Assembly: GCA_028583405.1 (NCBI GenBank)
Contig: CM053243.1
Location: forward strand, 33,693,420 to 33,757,419
Direction of reading: 5' to 3'
DNA: 64,000 nucleotides
Source of the DNA: Pogonophryne albipinna
Taxonomy: Eukaryota; Chordata; Actinopteri; Perciformes; Artedidraconidae
Every line of letters begins with the position of its first letter. The first letter of the stretch is position 1. The position numbers and the translations under genes were made by a program. The notes below the pieces were generated by a model. That model saw only the letters and a program-made list of their open reading frames with translations, searched no databases and was not told the origin of the DNA. Below are positions 44,726 to 56,105 of the stretch, piece by piece.

Positions 44726-45771
44726 TAGGGGTGTAACGGTACACGTGTGTACCGAAGTGTACCGAACAAATAAACGTAAAAAATTGAGAACGTGAACAAC
44801 TTTTTGGAAGTAATCTCAGGTGCTGCGTCGCAGCATTCAGAGTAATTTCGCTCACATTGGGTTCAACGCGTCATAGAGCGAGCAAGTCATTTCATTGGAC
44901 GAGAGGCATACTATGAGAGCTGGTCACAGGGATGCGTTCATATTTAGTCAGTAATTTGAGGAACTGTCGAAATGGCGAACACAGATAAAGTTGAGCTCGA
45001 AAATCCTCCAGCATCATTGAAGTCTCCGGTTTGGGAACATTTTGGTTTCGCAGTTACGTACAAGGATGACGGACAAAGACAGGTGGACCGAACCAAAGCT
45101 GTTTGTCGGCATTGTTCAACTAAAATTGGTTACGCGGCTGGCAATAAATCAAACGTGCACACTCATTTGAAAAGGCATCACCCGAACGTGAATATCACCG
45201 GTACCAAAAGAAAAAAGACTGAAGTGCAAACCCAACTCCCACTAGCATTTAAGCCTCCACCACTCACAAAAAGTTCAGACCGAGCCAAAGCTATTACAAA
45301 CGCCAAATATCCTTATGTTGCCATGTTAGCAAAGCGCTACCTGGCTGTATCTGCTACCTCTGTCCCTAGCGAGAGGGTGTTCTCCACAGCAGGAGACATT
45401 GTTAGTGCCAGCAGATCTGCCCTTTCGGCAAGCAATGTGGACAAGTTAATTTTTCTTTAAAAAAACATGAAAATACAATGACAAGCAAGTCATAATGTCA
45501 AACTGGCTGCTTAGGTACTAGTACAGTACAGTTCAAATACAGATTATTTCAGTTCATCGAAATGCTGCACCTTAATGTTTATTTTATTATATTTTGTATT
45601 TATTTGAGTGAATACATTATTCACAGTTTAATAATAATTAAAAAAAATATATATATATTTTATGTTTTTTGATAATTTTTTCTGCTGTACCGAAAACGTA
45701 CCGAACCGAACTGTGACCTAAAAACCGAGGTACGTACCGAACCGAAATGTTTGTGAACCGTTACACCCCTA
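44726..45771 (+). mobile_element. hAT (Ac/ZBED-type) element, internally deleted, 1046 bp
   Basis: Inverted ends TAGGGGTGTAACGGT are seen, with a perfect 8-bp duplication CATGATAT at 44718-44725 and 45772-45779. Subterminal regions are dense in GTACCGAA / TTCGGTAC repeats (about 44748-44766 and 45690-45748), probable transposase binding sites. The single ORF lacks the catalytic core. The clean ends and intact frame suggest a fairly recent copy mobilised in trans. Confidence 0.9.
44972..45460 (+). CDS. BED zinc finger - hATC fusion protein of a deleted hAT transposase
   Basis: A 162-codon frame. Residues 20-70 form a BED finger: aromatic VWEHFGF, then Cys45-x2-Cys48 and His65/His69-70, for DNA binding. 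A linker of about 30 residues with basic KRKK (80-82) follows. Residues about 112-162 are the hATC dimerisation motif (AKRYLAVSATSVPSERVFST, then NVDKLIFL). The several-hundred-residue RNase H-like DDE core between them is gone, yet the frame is kept to the natural stop. If expressed it could bind element ends and dimerise without cutting, so it might repress mobility; this is inference. Confidence 0.8.
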   Translation: MANTDKVELENPPASLKSPVWEHFGFAVTYKDDGQRQVDRTKAVCRHCSTKIGYAAGNKSNVHTHLKRHHPNVNITGTKRKKTEVQTQLPLAFKPPPLTKSSDRAKAITNAKYPYVAMLAKRYLAVSATSVPSERVFSTAGDIVSASRSALSASNVDKLIFL

Positions 45772-45779
45772 CATGATAT

Positions 45780-46625
45780 CATATGACAGTGCAAGACATG
45801 TGCAGACCTTATGCAGGTGATATAAGAACAAAGTAGAACCAGTAGAAGGTCACTTCTGTCTCAAGACCTAACATGAGACTGCCTGTATTTTTCTTATGAT
45901 TGTTTGTAACACTCACTAACCAAGCTCATGGTTCTCTGAATGGAAAAGGTAAAACATGAAATATTGGTGAACCTGTTGATCTTTGTAATTGTGATTACAC
46001 AAACAGAGCTATATAGATACATAAGCTCCTACACTGACTTATGGCCCAAAAAGGCAGTGTTACATTTCATGACATCCGCATCAATCCAGGGATCGAGTTA
46101 CTCCATGAAACCAAAACTGCACTGTGCATTTATTATTTTTCTACAACATGGGGATATGGCTGGAATAACAGTAAGGCATTCTTTAAAGTTAGAATTTGAT
46201 TAAATAATTGGTCGTTGTCTCAGTGTTACAGTTCCAGTACTAGACAATGTACAGGTTTCAATGCTTTCTAGGAAAAAAAAAGATATACAAATGGTGACTA
46301 CATATCTTCTTGTTTTAGGCAGACAATGTGCTTCACGTTTATGAGAATAAGCTTTTTGTCACGCTCCAGAGAACATGCCGGGACCTGGTGCATCTCAGTT
46401 ATATGCTCAGTTGGACAGAGCAATAAGGCAGCAATAACTATAACACTCGTAATAGCAAGAGAGCATAAAGGGAAAAGGGAGATTACTGACAGCAGAAAGG
46501 CATAGTAACAAAACGATTTTATATTAGGGTGAGTTGTCTTCTTGATGCTTTCATAAAACTTGAGAAAAATACTTCACTTTTTCCTTCACTTGAACACTGG
46601 TTTAATACGGATAGTGCAACCCATG
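45780..46625. other. Intergenic stretch
   Basis: An 87-codon frame at 45940-46203 has no known motif. Nothing else is seen. Confidence 0.55.
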
Positions 46626-46627
46626 TA

Positions 46628-47544
46628 CAGTTGCAAGAAACAGTATGTGAACCCTTTGGAATTACCTGGATTTCTGCATAAATTGGTCATAAAATGTGTT
46701 CTGATCTTCATCTAAGTCACAACAATAGACAAACACAGTCTGCTTAAACTAATACCACACAAACAATTATATGTTTTTATTGAACACACCATGTAAACAT
46801 TCACAGTGCAGGGTGGAAAAAGTATGTGAACCCCTAGGCTAAAGACTTCTTCAAGAGCTAATTGGAGTCAGGAGTCAGCCAACCTGGAGTCCAATCAATG
46901 AGACGAGATTGGAGGTGTTGGTTAAAGCTGCCCTGCCCTATAAAAAATACACACCAGTTTTGAATTTGCTATTCTTAAGAAGCATTGCCAGATGTGAACC
47001 ATGCCTCGCACAAAAGAGCTCTCAGAAGACCTACGATTAAGAATTGTTGACTTGCATAAAGCTGGAAAGGGTTACAAAAGTATCTCTAAAAGCCTTGATG
47101 TTCATCAGTCCACGGTAAGACAAATTGTCTATAAATGGAGAAAGTTCTGCACTGTTGCTACTCTCCCTAGGAGTGGCCGTCCTGTAAAGATGACTGCAAG
47201 AGCACAGCGCAGAATGCTCAATGAGGTGAAGAAGAATCCTAGAGTGTCAGCTAGAGACTTAAAGAAATCTCTGGCACATGCTAACATCTCTGTTGACGAA
47301 TCTACGATACGTAAAACACTGAACAAGAATGGAGTTCATGGGAGGACACCACGGAGGAAGCCACTGCTGTCCAGAAAAAACATTGCTGCACGTTTGAAGT
47401 TTGCAAAAGAGCACCTGGATGTTCCACAGCACTACTGGCAAAATATTCTGTGGACAGATGAAACCAAAGTTGAGTTGTTTGGAAGGAACACACAACGCTA
47501 TGTGTGGAGAATCCAAAGGGTTCACATACTTTTTCTTGCAACTG
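46628..47544 (+). mobile_element. Tc1/mariner element, internally deleted, 917 bp
   Basis: Ends CAGTTGCAAGAAACAGTATG and the reverse CAGTTGCAAGAAAAAGTATG give about 32-bp inverted repeats (46628-46659, 47513-47544) with one mismatch, flanked by TA on both sides. An inner copy AAAAAGTATGTGAACCCCT lies near 46818, so the left end has the IR/DR double-repeat form of fish Tc1 elements. The matching right inner repeat and the 3' half of the transposase gene are deleted. Confidence 0.9.
47001..47510 (+). pseudogene. Tc1-type transposase, truncated after the first catalytic Asp
   Basis: This encodes about 170 of the usual 340 or so residues: the paired-like helix-turn-helix (1-50), a GRPVKM AT-hook-like linker (59-64), the second HTH (70-125), then the start of the DDE domain with WTDET (Asp153 as first catalytic residue). 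The second Asp and third acidic residue are lost. The frame then runs through the right inverted repeat into host DNA to a stop at 47660, adding about 50 unrelated residues. DNA binding may remain but catalysis cannot. Confidence 0.85.
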
Positions 47545-47546
47545 TA

Positions 47547-49080
47547 TCTGATGGGCTGACACCATACTGTAACTGGCCATATACTATTAGTGATGAAAAC
47601 GTTTTTCCGATAGCACATTGCAGCAGCCCTACAACCATGACAACAGTAGCTGGTTTGTAAAAGCGTAATCGATTCTGTATCGATACCTTGATTTCAAGCA
47701 AGAGACATTTGCAGGCCACACTTGATAGAATTACAGCTGCACTCTGGGCTCATAAAGAAACAACAGTAAGCAGACGGACATTACTGAGCCCAGTAATCAC
47801 TGAAACTTTCAAATCGATTCTGTAATGCAACCAGTGTAGAGAAGCTAGGGGAAAATGGCTGTAATGGTTGAATGAAACATGTTTATTTCTTATAAATAAA
47901 AAATCATGATGCCATCGTGATTTATTTTGCCAAACTTGATATAAAGTATAAGGGTTGTGAAACCATTTTGTCTAGAGATTATTATGGCCGTCAACAAGGG
48001 CTACTGTTATGTAAAAGAAACAAAATGGAATATATTCACAAAAGCTTGTAGGAGAGGATATAGAGATTAATAACACAGCCAAAAAAGATCCAAAGGGGAG
48101 AAAGCTTAAAGGCACTTCATGAGTAAATAATGAAGCAGGAGAAATATACACACCCAAAGGACTTAACATTTTCTCTTTGACAGGTGAGATGGAAGCTACA
48201 TCTGGGGGTTATTACGAGCCGTCAACAATTTAAAATCCATTTGAAAAAAGTGCTTTGTTAATAGAGTGCTTTGAAAATCGCTAATATAGGCATGTACTAT
48301 TCACATGTTTTGATCAATTAGATCTCTATGTATCACTTCTTTTGTGAAGAGGAGTAATTTGATCGGATGAAGAAGGAATCAGTCGTGCAGGCTATAAGTT
48401 AATTACATTTTCAAGGTGGTGTATTGGCTTGGCACTGGACAGGCACAAGATGAACAAGGGTCACCCTGCGTATGTCTCAATGCACAAAAAACACTGTTTG
48501 ATTAGACCGACACATGGAAAGCCCTGTATAAAAGAAGGTTCAACCTGTAATGGGTTTATACAGTAGCTCTACAAAAAAGAAGAGACATAGGAATATAAAA
48601 GTATCAATCCAGTCGAAGGGCTTATACAATACACTACTTGACCAGTATATTGCCAAGGCCTCTCCAAATACCATTAAAGAGGAACATTCAAGTTACTCTC
48701 AGTGCAATAGATAGGTATTAATTTTCCTCAAACTGTTCAGGGAGGTCATTACATGCCTCATGTTTCTGTATGACTTGTGCTATTAACAATTAGCAAGCTG
48801 GTTAAAAACCAAACGCCCACTAAGAGAAATGTGTCGATGACTCACATGGATCGACTGCAAAGGAGGCAAAGCATTTTGATCACAGCATGTGCCCTCACTT
48901 ACTGCTCAGGAATGTGAAAAATGCCACAAGCCAAATTCTTATTTACAAAAATGATCACCTTCGTTTATTACACGGGCATGGTCCTGAAACGGTAAAAGCC
49001 AATAAAGCCCTTTAGGAACGCAATTCAGTTATTAATGTTCTTAGTTGCAGTTATACTGGGTTTTCCAACCTGATCTCACC
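47547..49080. other. Intergenic region
   Basis: No recognisable gene or mobile element. It is AT-rich. Confidence 0.55.
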
Positions 49081-49086
49081 AGAATG

Positions 49087-49135
49087 CGTGACTCCACCAC
49101 GACTCCTTAACACCGCATTACGTGGTGGAGTCACG
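49087..49135. repeat. Perfect 15-bp hairpin
   Basis: CGTGACTCCACCACG (49087-49101) and its exact reverse complement (49121-49135) are separated by 19 bases. The preceding phrase CCTGATCTCACCAGAATG is, as I recall, part of a common fish repeat, so this is probably a repeat end rather than a host regulatory element. Confidence 0.6.
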
Positions 49136-49421
49136 AACTTTCATACATTTACGTGTCTGCACCATGCAAACAACCCCAATGTAAAGTGAATGAGGCTCCT
49201 TTGTCGTGGTGCACACACGCATTTCTACAACGTCCAGCAGTGAGCTTTTATTCTATAAAAAGTTTTTTTTAAATCTACTTTATAGCTTGTAGTAACTCAC
49301 GGGAGGCTTCTTTTATTTTATTTGTATTCATAATAATTTGTATTTTTCGTCAGAATGTATTATGGCAACCCTGTCTCCTACAAATTACTTTCCCACAGAA
49401 CTAAACGTTTAACGAGAGACG

Positions 49422-49565
49422 TATTTTCTCCCACGTTACGTTCGTTATGAACGTATCTCAAATACGTTTATTTTCTACATATCTTCTAAAAACATATTTT
49501 CTCCCACGTTACGTTTCTTATGAACGTATCTTAAATACGTTTATTTTCTACATATCTTTGCCATT
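49422..49565 (+). repeat. 73-bp tandem duplication
   Basis: Two copies carry CTCCCACGTTACGTT, TTATGAACGTATCT and AATACGTTTATTTTCTACAT, with the CTCCCACG anchor at 49428 and 49501. They differ at a few positions. Confidence 0.85.
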
Positions 49566-49593
49566 TATTGTCTTGCTTATAATAATGATAATA

Positions 49594-49746
49594 GTCATTT
49601 ATAAATATCATTTTAGAGCACACATTTGAAATCAGTAGGCGAGGCTGTAATTTCGCCAGCTGTTACTCTCATGAGCGAGGCAGAAAATAATAGTTTTAAC
49701 ATGCCAAAAAGCTGCTGTGTCGTTTATTGCACCTCAAACATTAAAA
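49594..49746 (+). repeat. Left arm of a long THAP-exon inverted repeat
   Basis: This 153-bp arm pairs with 53983-54135 in reverse orientation at roughly 93% identity by eye. The arm spans the 5' leader and first codons of the THAP-type frame. Confidence 0.85.
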
Positions 49747-49814
49747 CAAATCCAGAGTTACGTGTTTCTGTACTTCCTTTAAGAAGAAAGGACAGTAACA
49801 GAAGATCTCTGTGA
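49671..49814 (+). pseudogene. THAP-domain first-exon remnant
   Basis: A 47-codon frame MSEAENNSFNMPKSCCVVYC. The M-P-x-x-C...C-x4-C start is the hallmark of a THAP zinc finger (C2CH), a DNA-binding domain found in P-element-type transposases and in many fish transposon genes. The second half (the C-x2-H pair and AVPTIF box) is missing and no continuing exon was found. The other inverted-repeat arm has lost the corresponding ATG (AAG). Confidence 0.4.
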
Positions 49815-50318
49815 CGCCAGATGTAGTGTTGTTAATGCATATGACATCCGAAAAAAAAATCAGTTTAGGATGGCCGACACTACACTACCCATAATCCCCA
49901 GCTATCGTTTGGGACTACAGTCCCGTTGACAAACCCCGTGATTAATCTTCAAGCTCTGGGATTGGATGTTGGAGTGGCAGTGCGCCAAGGTTACGCCGAG
50001 CGTCAAGCTCTTTGAAATGGAACGAAACCACGTCAGACTATTCAAAAATGGACTGGAACGCCCCCCCAGAACTACACATGCTGGCTATTGTGTTTCGCAA
50101 CATGTTCTCTATGGCAGGGGTTCCCAACCTTTATTGTGCCAAGGACCGGCAGATACATTAAAAAAAAATCGCGGACCGGTTGTCAATTTTAACTGATTTT
50201 AATATTTACTCACCACCAGCAGGTAGCAACAGAGGCTAATTGTAGCCTATGTAACAGCTTGAACAAATACTAGAACAATATGCATCCAAAACATATTAAT
50301 GTTTAAAAAATAACCGGT

Positions 50319-50363
50319 GTCGTTTTTTGGTTTTTCGGAAAAACGGAAAACCAAAAAAACGAC
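50319..50363. repeat. 45-bp near-perfect palindrome
   Basis: GTCGTTTTTTGGTTTT and AAAACCAAAAAAACGAC are inverted around a CGGAAAAACGG-like centre. A partial echo (ACCAAAACG / CGTTTTGGTTT) follows at about 50381-50426. Confidence 0.8.
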
Positions 50364-50476
50364 GTTATTCAGTTTTTAAACCAAAACGGGAAAACAGATA
50401 AATCAACGTTTTGGTTTTGTTTGTATGATTTACGGATAATCATGGGAAAACAAGGAGAAGGCGCATTATGAAGGAG

Positions 50477-50478
<2 letters not shown>

Positions 50479-50562
<84 letters not shown>
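50479..50562. repeat. (GT)42 microsatellite
   Basis: An uninterrupted GT run of about 84 bases inside the hAT element. A shorter (CA)n run lies near 50809-50823. Confidence 0.98.
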
Positions 50563-50564
<2 letters not shown>

Positions 50565-51654
50565 CTGGCATTTGTTTTCAGAAGATATTATGATAGTGAC
50601 GTTCGTTCCGGTGCACGTCCGACAGCATTTAGCACTACATCGAGATTAAAAATAAACTAATTTATTTTGGGAACACCCGCATATAGGTTACCTATGGAGC
50701 TAGCCAGATGTGTGTAAATTACTGTTCATGGTCATTTGAAAACAAATGCCGGTGTCGGACAGACACAAACACACCGAACACACTGAGCTGAGCTGAGCAG
50801 AGCACATACACACACACACACACATCATGCGCCTTGGTGACTGGACATCTCCTTCATAAAACTAATAAAAGGGGGAGTAATCGGGCAGTTCGATGTGTGT
50901 AGAGGTGTGTGTGGTTAACACGTAGCAGCCTGCAGTCACCCTTAAGCTGTTCGTATGAAGGTAAACACAGCGAAGGCGGTGCGTAAAAAGGCACATCTTT
51001 ACCCGCTGGTGCTTTACTTCTCAGAGGCGGAGTTACACGTCCCGCTGCCTCCTGATGCTGCAGCCATTTCCTGAAGTGAAGGAGGCTTTCCTTCTATACA
51101 ACAGCTGCGGGCAGCAGATACCGTGAGAGTCCCGGACATGAATTCATAGATCAAGGCAGACTGGTTTATTCTCCTGTTTTGCCAATCCGGTGCTTAAACA
51201 AATAGCTCTACACCTGGCCGACATATCCTTAAAATGAAGTCCGAGTTTGAAATATATCTCAAATAATGTATGCACTGTCATTTCCCCACATAAACATAAC
51301 AGTCTGCAATTAAACAGTTATCCTGTGCGCTCCTCTTCCTACTTGGCGCACCGGTAACGTTCTCGTGCGCACGAGAGGCTGAGACCATAGGCTGATCCGC
51401 CGAATCCCTCGGAACATCATGAAAGCCACGGCATTTTTAACAGTTTTCTAGTGAAAGTTTAACCAGGGGATGAAATAATATGACTGGTATAGGTGCAAAA
51501 ATTAAACACTTTTTGAAAAAAATATTATGATAAAATATTTTTATATATTTATAATTCTGCAAATATTACGATAAACTCACAGCTATTTCGCGGCCCGGCA
51601 GTAACACCTCCGCGGCACGGTACCGGTCCACGGACCGGGGGTTGGGAACCCCTG

Positions 51655-53982
51655 CTGGCACGTCTCCACTGGGAATTGTAGTTTTAAAAAGACGTTTTCC
51701 CCAAAATTAGAAGTTGACAGTATTAAACTGTGTACAGCCCTGGAGGTGTAGGCGATAGGAAACACATTGGTGTGTACAAATTTAAAACATGTAATTACTA
51801 AATGGGTGAAAATCGCTTGTATCCATAATGGGTAGCATTAACATATACCACATGACAGCTCATTGTTACTTTGTAATTCTACTCCACTACAATTCAGAGG
51901 TTAACCTGGTATTTTTACACCACTACATTTATTTTAGTTACTTTGCAGATTCTGATTAATGATGTGAAATATAAACAACCCTTAAAGCAGACTTTAGTTA
52001 CACCTGAGTAAAATTCAGGGAAGGTGATTGTCAAGTGCCAACAATCAGGAGAGATATTTGATAGTTGGTGCTTGAGAAGACTAAACATTTATCTGCAGAT
52101 CTCGATAAAGTATATTAATTACTCGTTATTCTCTACTAATAGTTAATTAAAAACTGTATATCATTGCTATTTTGCACATCCCTTTCAAGATTTCATGATT
52201 TTCTAAGGTTTATTGACATATCATATACACAACTACGGTGTAGTTATGCAATGAATGAAAAACTTGGGTCACAGGTTCCTCAACAGTGCATTACAAGACA
52301 TCTATCAATATGTGTGTACCTCCACCATTAAACTGTCATATTCTGCACATTTCTTATACTATTTACATACATAAGAGTATAATTAATGTGTATAATATCA
52401 GTTAAAATAAGTGCTTCAACATAGTTAACATTGCAGGAAAGCAATATATTAGACGTTAAGTACTTTGTCAGGCTTAATATTTATCTGTAGATAGATACCC
52501 CCAAAGCTTTTTTCTTATTTGAAAGAAGACCTTAACCTAAAGTATTCTTTAATGTGTTAATAAAGGTTAATTAGTTTGTCTGTTTTGCACATCCTCATAT
52601 TAATATCTTTGTACATCCGGCACTAACATTTTTTATTGTAGAGATCACTTACAGTATCTTCTTGATTTTTTATATTCTATATTTCTATCATTGACCTTCT
52701 ACTTTCCCCCACAGCTGATAGAAAAGGACTTGTAGTTTTTAAAGATATTACTGATTTTCTTTGAATATAAGAATGTAAATACTGAGTTGAGAGAATAGTC
52801 AGGGGATTTGGGTGATGGGAGACACATCTATGGAATCACAATTTCAATACCTTACCATTAAATGACAGATATGCCTTTCTGTCTGTGATGTTTTACAAAT
52901 CAGATATTAATGTGTAGAAGTAAAACATGAGAAATAGTATAGCAATATCCTGTACAATTATGTAAAAACATGAATAAAACTACACATCTTCAGATGTTAT
53001 ACATACATAAGTGTCCTACACTAATAATACAAAGTTATTATTAGTATGCTGTGTGTACCTTGTGTGCACTGCCTAGTGGTTAAAGCACACTATTGAATTA
53101 TTTTTGTTGAATAATGTTAGTTGATGAAAAAAATATTAAGAGTACATACTTTCATAGGTGTAAATATAACCTATTTACCAATTGGATCGAATATAAAAGT
53201 CAGCCGAATTACTATTGATACTGCAAGGAGACGTATTTTGTGAAAAGAAATGTAAGATGTTGTTTAATTGTTGATATATTTATGATCCACGTCATGTATT
53301 CAGTTTTGGCGGTAGTTCTCCAGTTTGTCCAGAAGTCTTCTCATCAGGGCTCTATAAATAAAGAACTATGGCAGATGTGTAATATTTAATGCAGCCGAAC
53401 CGTGTATTACAATGCCGTTATGTGATGACTTTCAAAGAGAAAAGCAAGAACACTCGGAATAAAGTATTATTAATTTTTTTAATGTTTTCGGATATCATAT
53501 CGCATTAACATCATATCCCAACATGCATTGCGGCTAAAACATCCAATCAACGAGCTTCAAGCTGAGGATATTGGGTAATCTGTTCAGTGGGTTTGTGGTG
53601 TGAATCGCTCGAAATGTCCCTTATAGGCCTACGTCTGTTTCCGGTGACTTTATTTACGGCTAAAAAGCCCAAGATTATAGAATTAAACGAATAAATAAAA
53701 ACAAGGATAATTGTGTGTTATTGTTGAGTAAATAACAATGTGTTATTTAGAAAACAATAACAAATTAGAAGGAAAAAATGATTTTCAAAAATACAGATTT
53801 CAGTATTTTGAGGCTCTAAGCCCCATTTATTTTCCTCACAGACGGAAAAAAAGTCAAACATTATACGATTTAAAATAAAAACAAATAAAAAGATAAAACA
53901 CTGGCCTGTAATTTACGTTAGAATAAATAGAATGGTTTTGAATAATAGATGAGAGTAAAATCTATGTCACTTTACAGCCCCT
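51655..53982. other. AT-rich non-coding stretch inside the inverted-repeat pair
   Basis: No gene found. A TTGATTGGATGTT-like phrase near 53540 (reverse strand) resembles the sequence at 49959-49970 (GATTGGATGTTGG), which suggests that more of the THAP-type element is repeated in inverted, decayed form. Confidence 0.4.
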
Positions 53983-54135
53983 TTTTTAATGTTTGAGATG
54001 CAATAAACGACAGCAGCTTTTTGGCATGTTATTAAAAATTATTTTCTGCCTCGCTCTTGAGAGTAACAGCTGGCAAAATTACAGCCTTGTCTACTGATTT
54101 CAAATGTGTGCTCTAAAATGATATTTATAAATGAC
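53983..54135 (-). repeat. Right arm of the THAP-exon inverted repeat
   Basis: Reverse complement of 49594-49746 with about ten differences. The start codon of the THAP frame is changed (ATGAGCG to AAGAGCG) and small indels are present, so this arm is the more decayed copy. Confidence 0.85.
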
Positions 54136-54826
54136 TGTGAAGAAGAAGCCTTCATCACAATTGGCATAGGGGCATGGTAATAGGCACACTGAGGGAAACA
54201 CATTAATAACTTAGCTGGACATTGATAAAAATAAAACCGAAGTCATTGTTTGTTCAAAACAGATTTATTGGAAGTCATATACAAGTAACCTGCTTACCCT
54301 CTCCTTCAAGGTTGTGAAGGCCAAACAGAGCAACAGAAAGAAGCAGCCTTAAGTAGAGGCTCAATCAGTGGGAACACCTGTGCTCAATTGGAGCATACCA
54401 TGTAGTGCATGGGCACAGGTAGCACTTTTCTTGCGAGTGTAAAAATGTTATTGTTTGAGGCTTCTGTGGTCAGAGATATGGAATATGTTGGCCTATTTGA
54501 TGTGTTTGGGTAATTTGCCTTGCATTTTGAATGTGTTTGTAGATGAGAATGACATTGGTTAGGGGTATAAATAGTGGATTGTCCTAGGGGGAGGGGCTTA
54601 ACGTGTATACACCCCTGGCCACAAGTGTTTTGGGAGTTAGTCTGACGGTGGCTGTAGAGCAGAGAGGTACCAGTCCTATGTCCTCGACCTGTACAGATAT
54701 ATTGAGGTTTTGTTTAGTGATGGCGAGATGAAGCCTTATGAAGCTTTGAAGCTTTCCAGCTTTCCAGCCAATTGGTTCGCAAAAGGGTTCATCTCATGAG
54801 GCTTCATCATGGGCTTCATTTGCAAC
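54136..54826. other. Mixed repeat stretch with a TATA-like box and a repeat end
   Basis: GGGGTATAAATAGTGG (TATA at 54566-54573) is promoter-like, possibly from an LTR or a transposon. From about 54719 a GATGAAGCC-rich segment (ATGAAGCTTTGAAGC, GGCTTCATCATGGGCTTCAT) matches 61340-61402, and is cut by the LINE at about 54826. Confidence 0.4.
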
Positions 54827-55486
54827 TCGATTTTGACAGGAAAACAACTGGAGACTTCTAGAATTGTGTGAGTAACATTCTGTTTTTAGACTTCTCTGTT
54901 TCAGTGTGTGTACTCTGTATCAATGCTCTGTAGTTGATCTGACTGAAATTGTGATTTTAAATCTCAAAACCGCTACAGTATCTGTCAGGCAGAAACTTGG
55001 GACAAGTCATTTGACTGAAACCTTAAAACTGAACTAACTGACTGCTAGGGTTAACTTTGATTTAAACATTTGTAGAATACTAAGAGCTTTATTGAGTAGG
55101 TGTAACTGTATTAAGGGTTAAACTCATAACTTTATAACTTAGGGTTTAATGTAATTGTAAAACCATTAGGCCACTTAAAAGACAATAACAACTCAGGAGG
55201 GAGCCAGTCTCGATTTCCTTTTGAGGGCCACCAGCTGCAGAGAGTTAACTAATTAAAGCTGCGTGGCCCCACAGCTGTGAGAACTCAGCAATCAGGCGTC
55301 CATTTTAGGTAGCTCTTTCCTGGAGCGTCAGCTTCAGCGACAGACGAAGACATTGGAGTCCTGCGGGAGTAAGACTGACAAAGACATTAGAGTCCTGCTG
55401 GAGTCACGAGGGTGGCAAGAGGAGGCAAATCCTACTTTGATTGAGCTAAGTATCGCGGGTGTTTTTTATTAATTTTTTTTATTTGG

Positions 55487-56105
55487 TTGTTTAGCCCTCA
55501 TGCTATAATCATGTGTATTTTCTCCATTCCTGTTCATGTGTCTTCTCGCAATTACCACTGGCCCCGTGTATCTCGTAATCAATATAACCGGCCTGCTCTC
55601 GTTTATCCCACATGCTCCACTGACATCCAACATCTAGTTTCAGGCGGCCTGTGGAACTGCCAGTCAGCTGTTCCTAAGGCTGACTTCATCTCTGGCTACG
55701 CCTCCCTGCAGTCTCTGGATTTCCTTGCTCTCACTGAGACGTGGATTACTCCATCCAACACATCCACCCCAGCAGCTCTCTCCACAGCATATTCCTTCTC
55801 CCATACACCCAGACCCACTGGCAGAGGAGGTGGCACTGGTCTCCTGCTCTCTCCCAAATGGAGCTTTTCCCTCTTCAAGCTACCTAACTTCACTCCTTCC
55901 ACCTTTGAATTCCATGCCGTCACAGTAACCCATCCTATACAATTAACCATTGTTGTTCTCTACCGTCCACCAGGCGCCTTGGGGGACTTCTTGGAGGAAT
56001 TAGATAATCTCCTCTCACACATCCCTGAAACTGGCCCTCACGCTGTACTTCTCGGAGACTTCAACCTCCAGACAGGGAAGATAGACGAACTAACATCTCT
56101 GTTAA
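55487..56105 (+). pseudogene. LINE ORF2 endonuclease domain, first part
   Basis: An apurinic-type endonuclease nicks target DNA for retrotransposition. The frame shows WNCQSA (catalytic Asn), LALTETWITP (Glu), GRGGGTGLL, VVLYRPPG and LLGDFNL (Asp). It is cut at 56102-56105 by the TTAA insertion and resumes in phase at 58122 with AFAFSLSPS and KAGNVLDLIFSRN, then TSDHFFISF (the catalytic SDH). The true start is unclear; no obvious first ATG context is visible. Confidence 0.85.

Larger units (their letters stand above)
50115..51654. mobile_element. hAT element, non-autonomous, 1.54 kb
   Basis: The left end CAGGGGTTCCCAACC and right end GGTTGGGAACCCCTG form a perfect 15-bp inverted repeat, with GGACCGG motifs just inside both ends, matching a common vertebrate hAT terminus. 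No transposase frame is present. A clean 8-bp duplication was not found (flanks end ATGGCA and CTGGCA when compared two bases in). It carries a long GT microsatellite and a 45-bp palindrome. Confidence 0.8.

Noticed and set aside
50115..51654. Assignment of an exact target duplication to this hAT element
   Set aside because: The flanks ATGGCA and CTGGCA only partly match, so no duplication is claimed although the inverted ends are clear.
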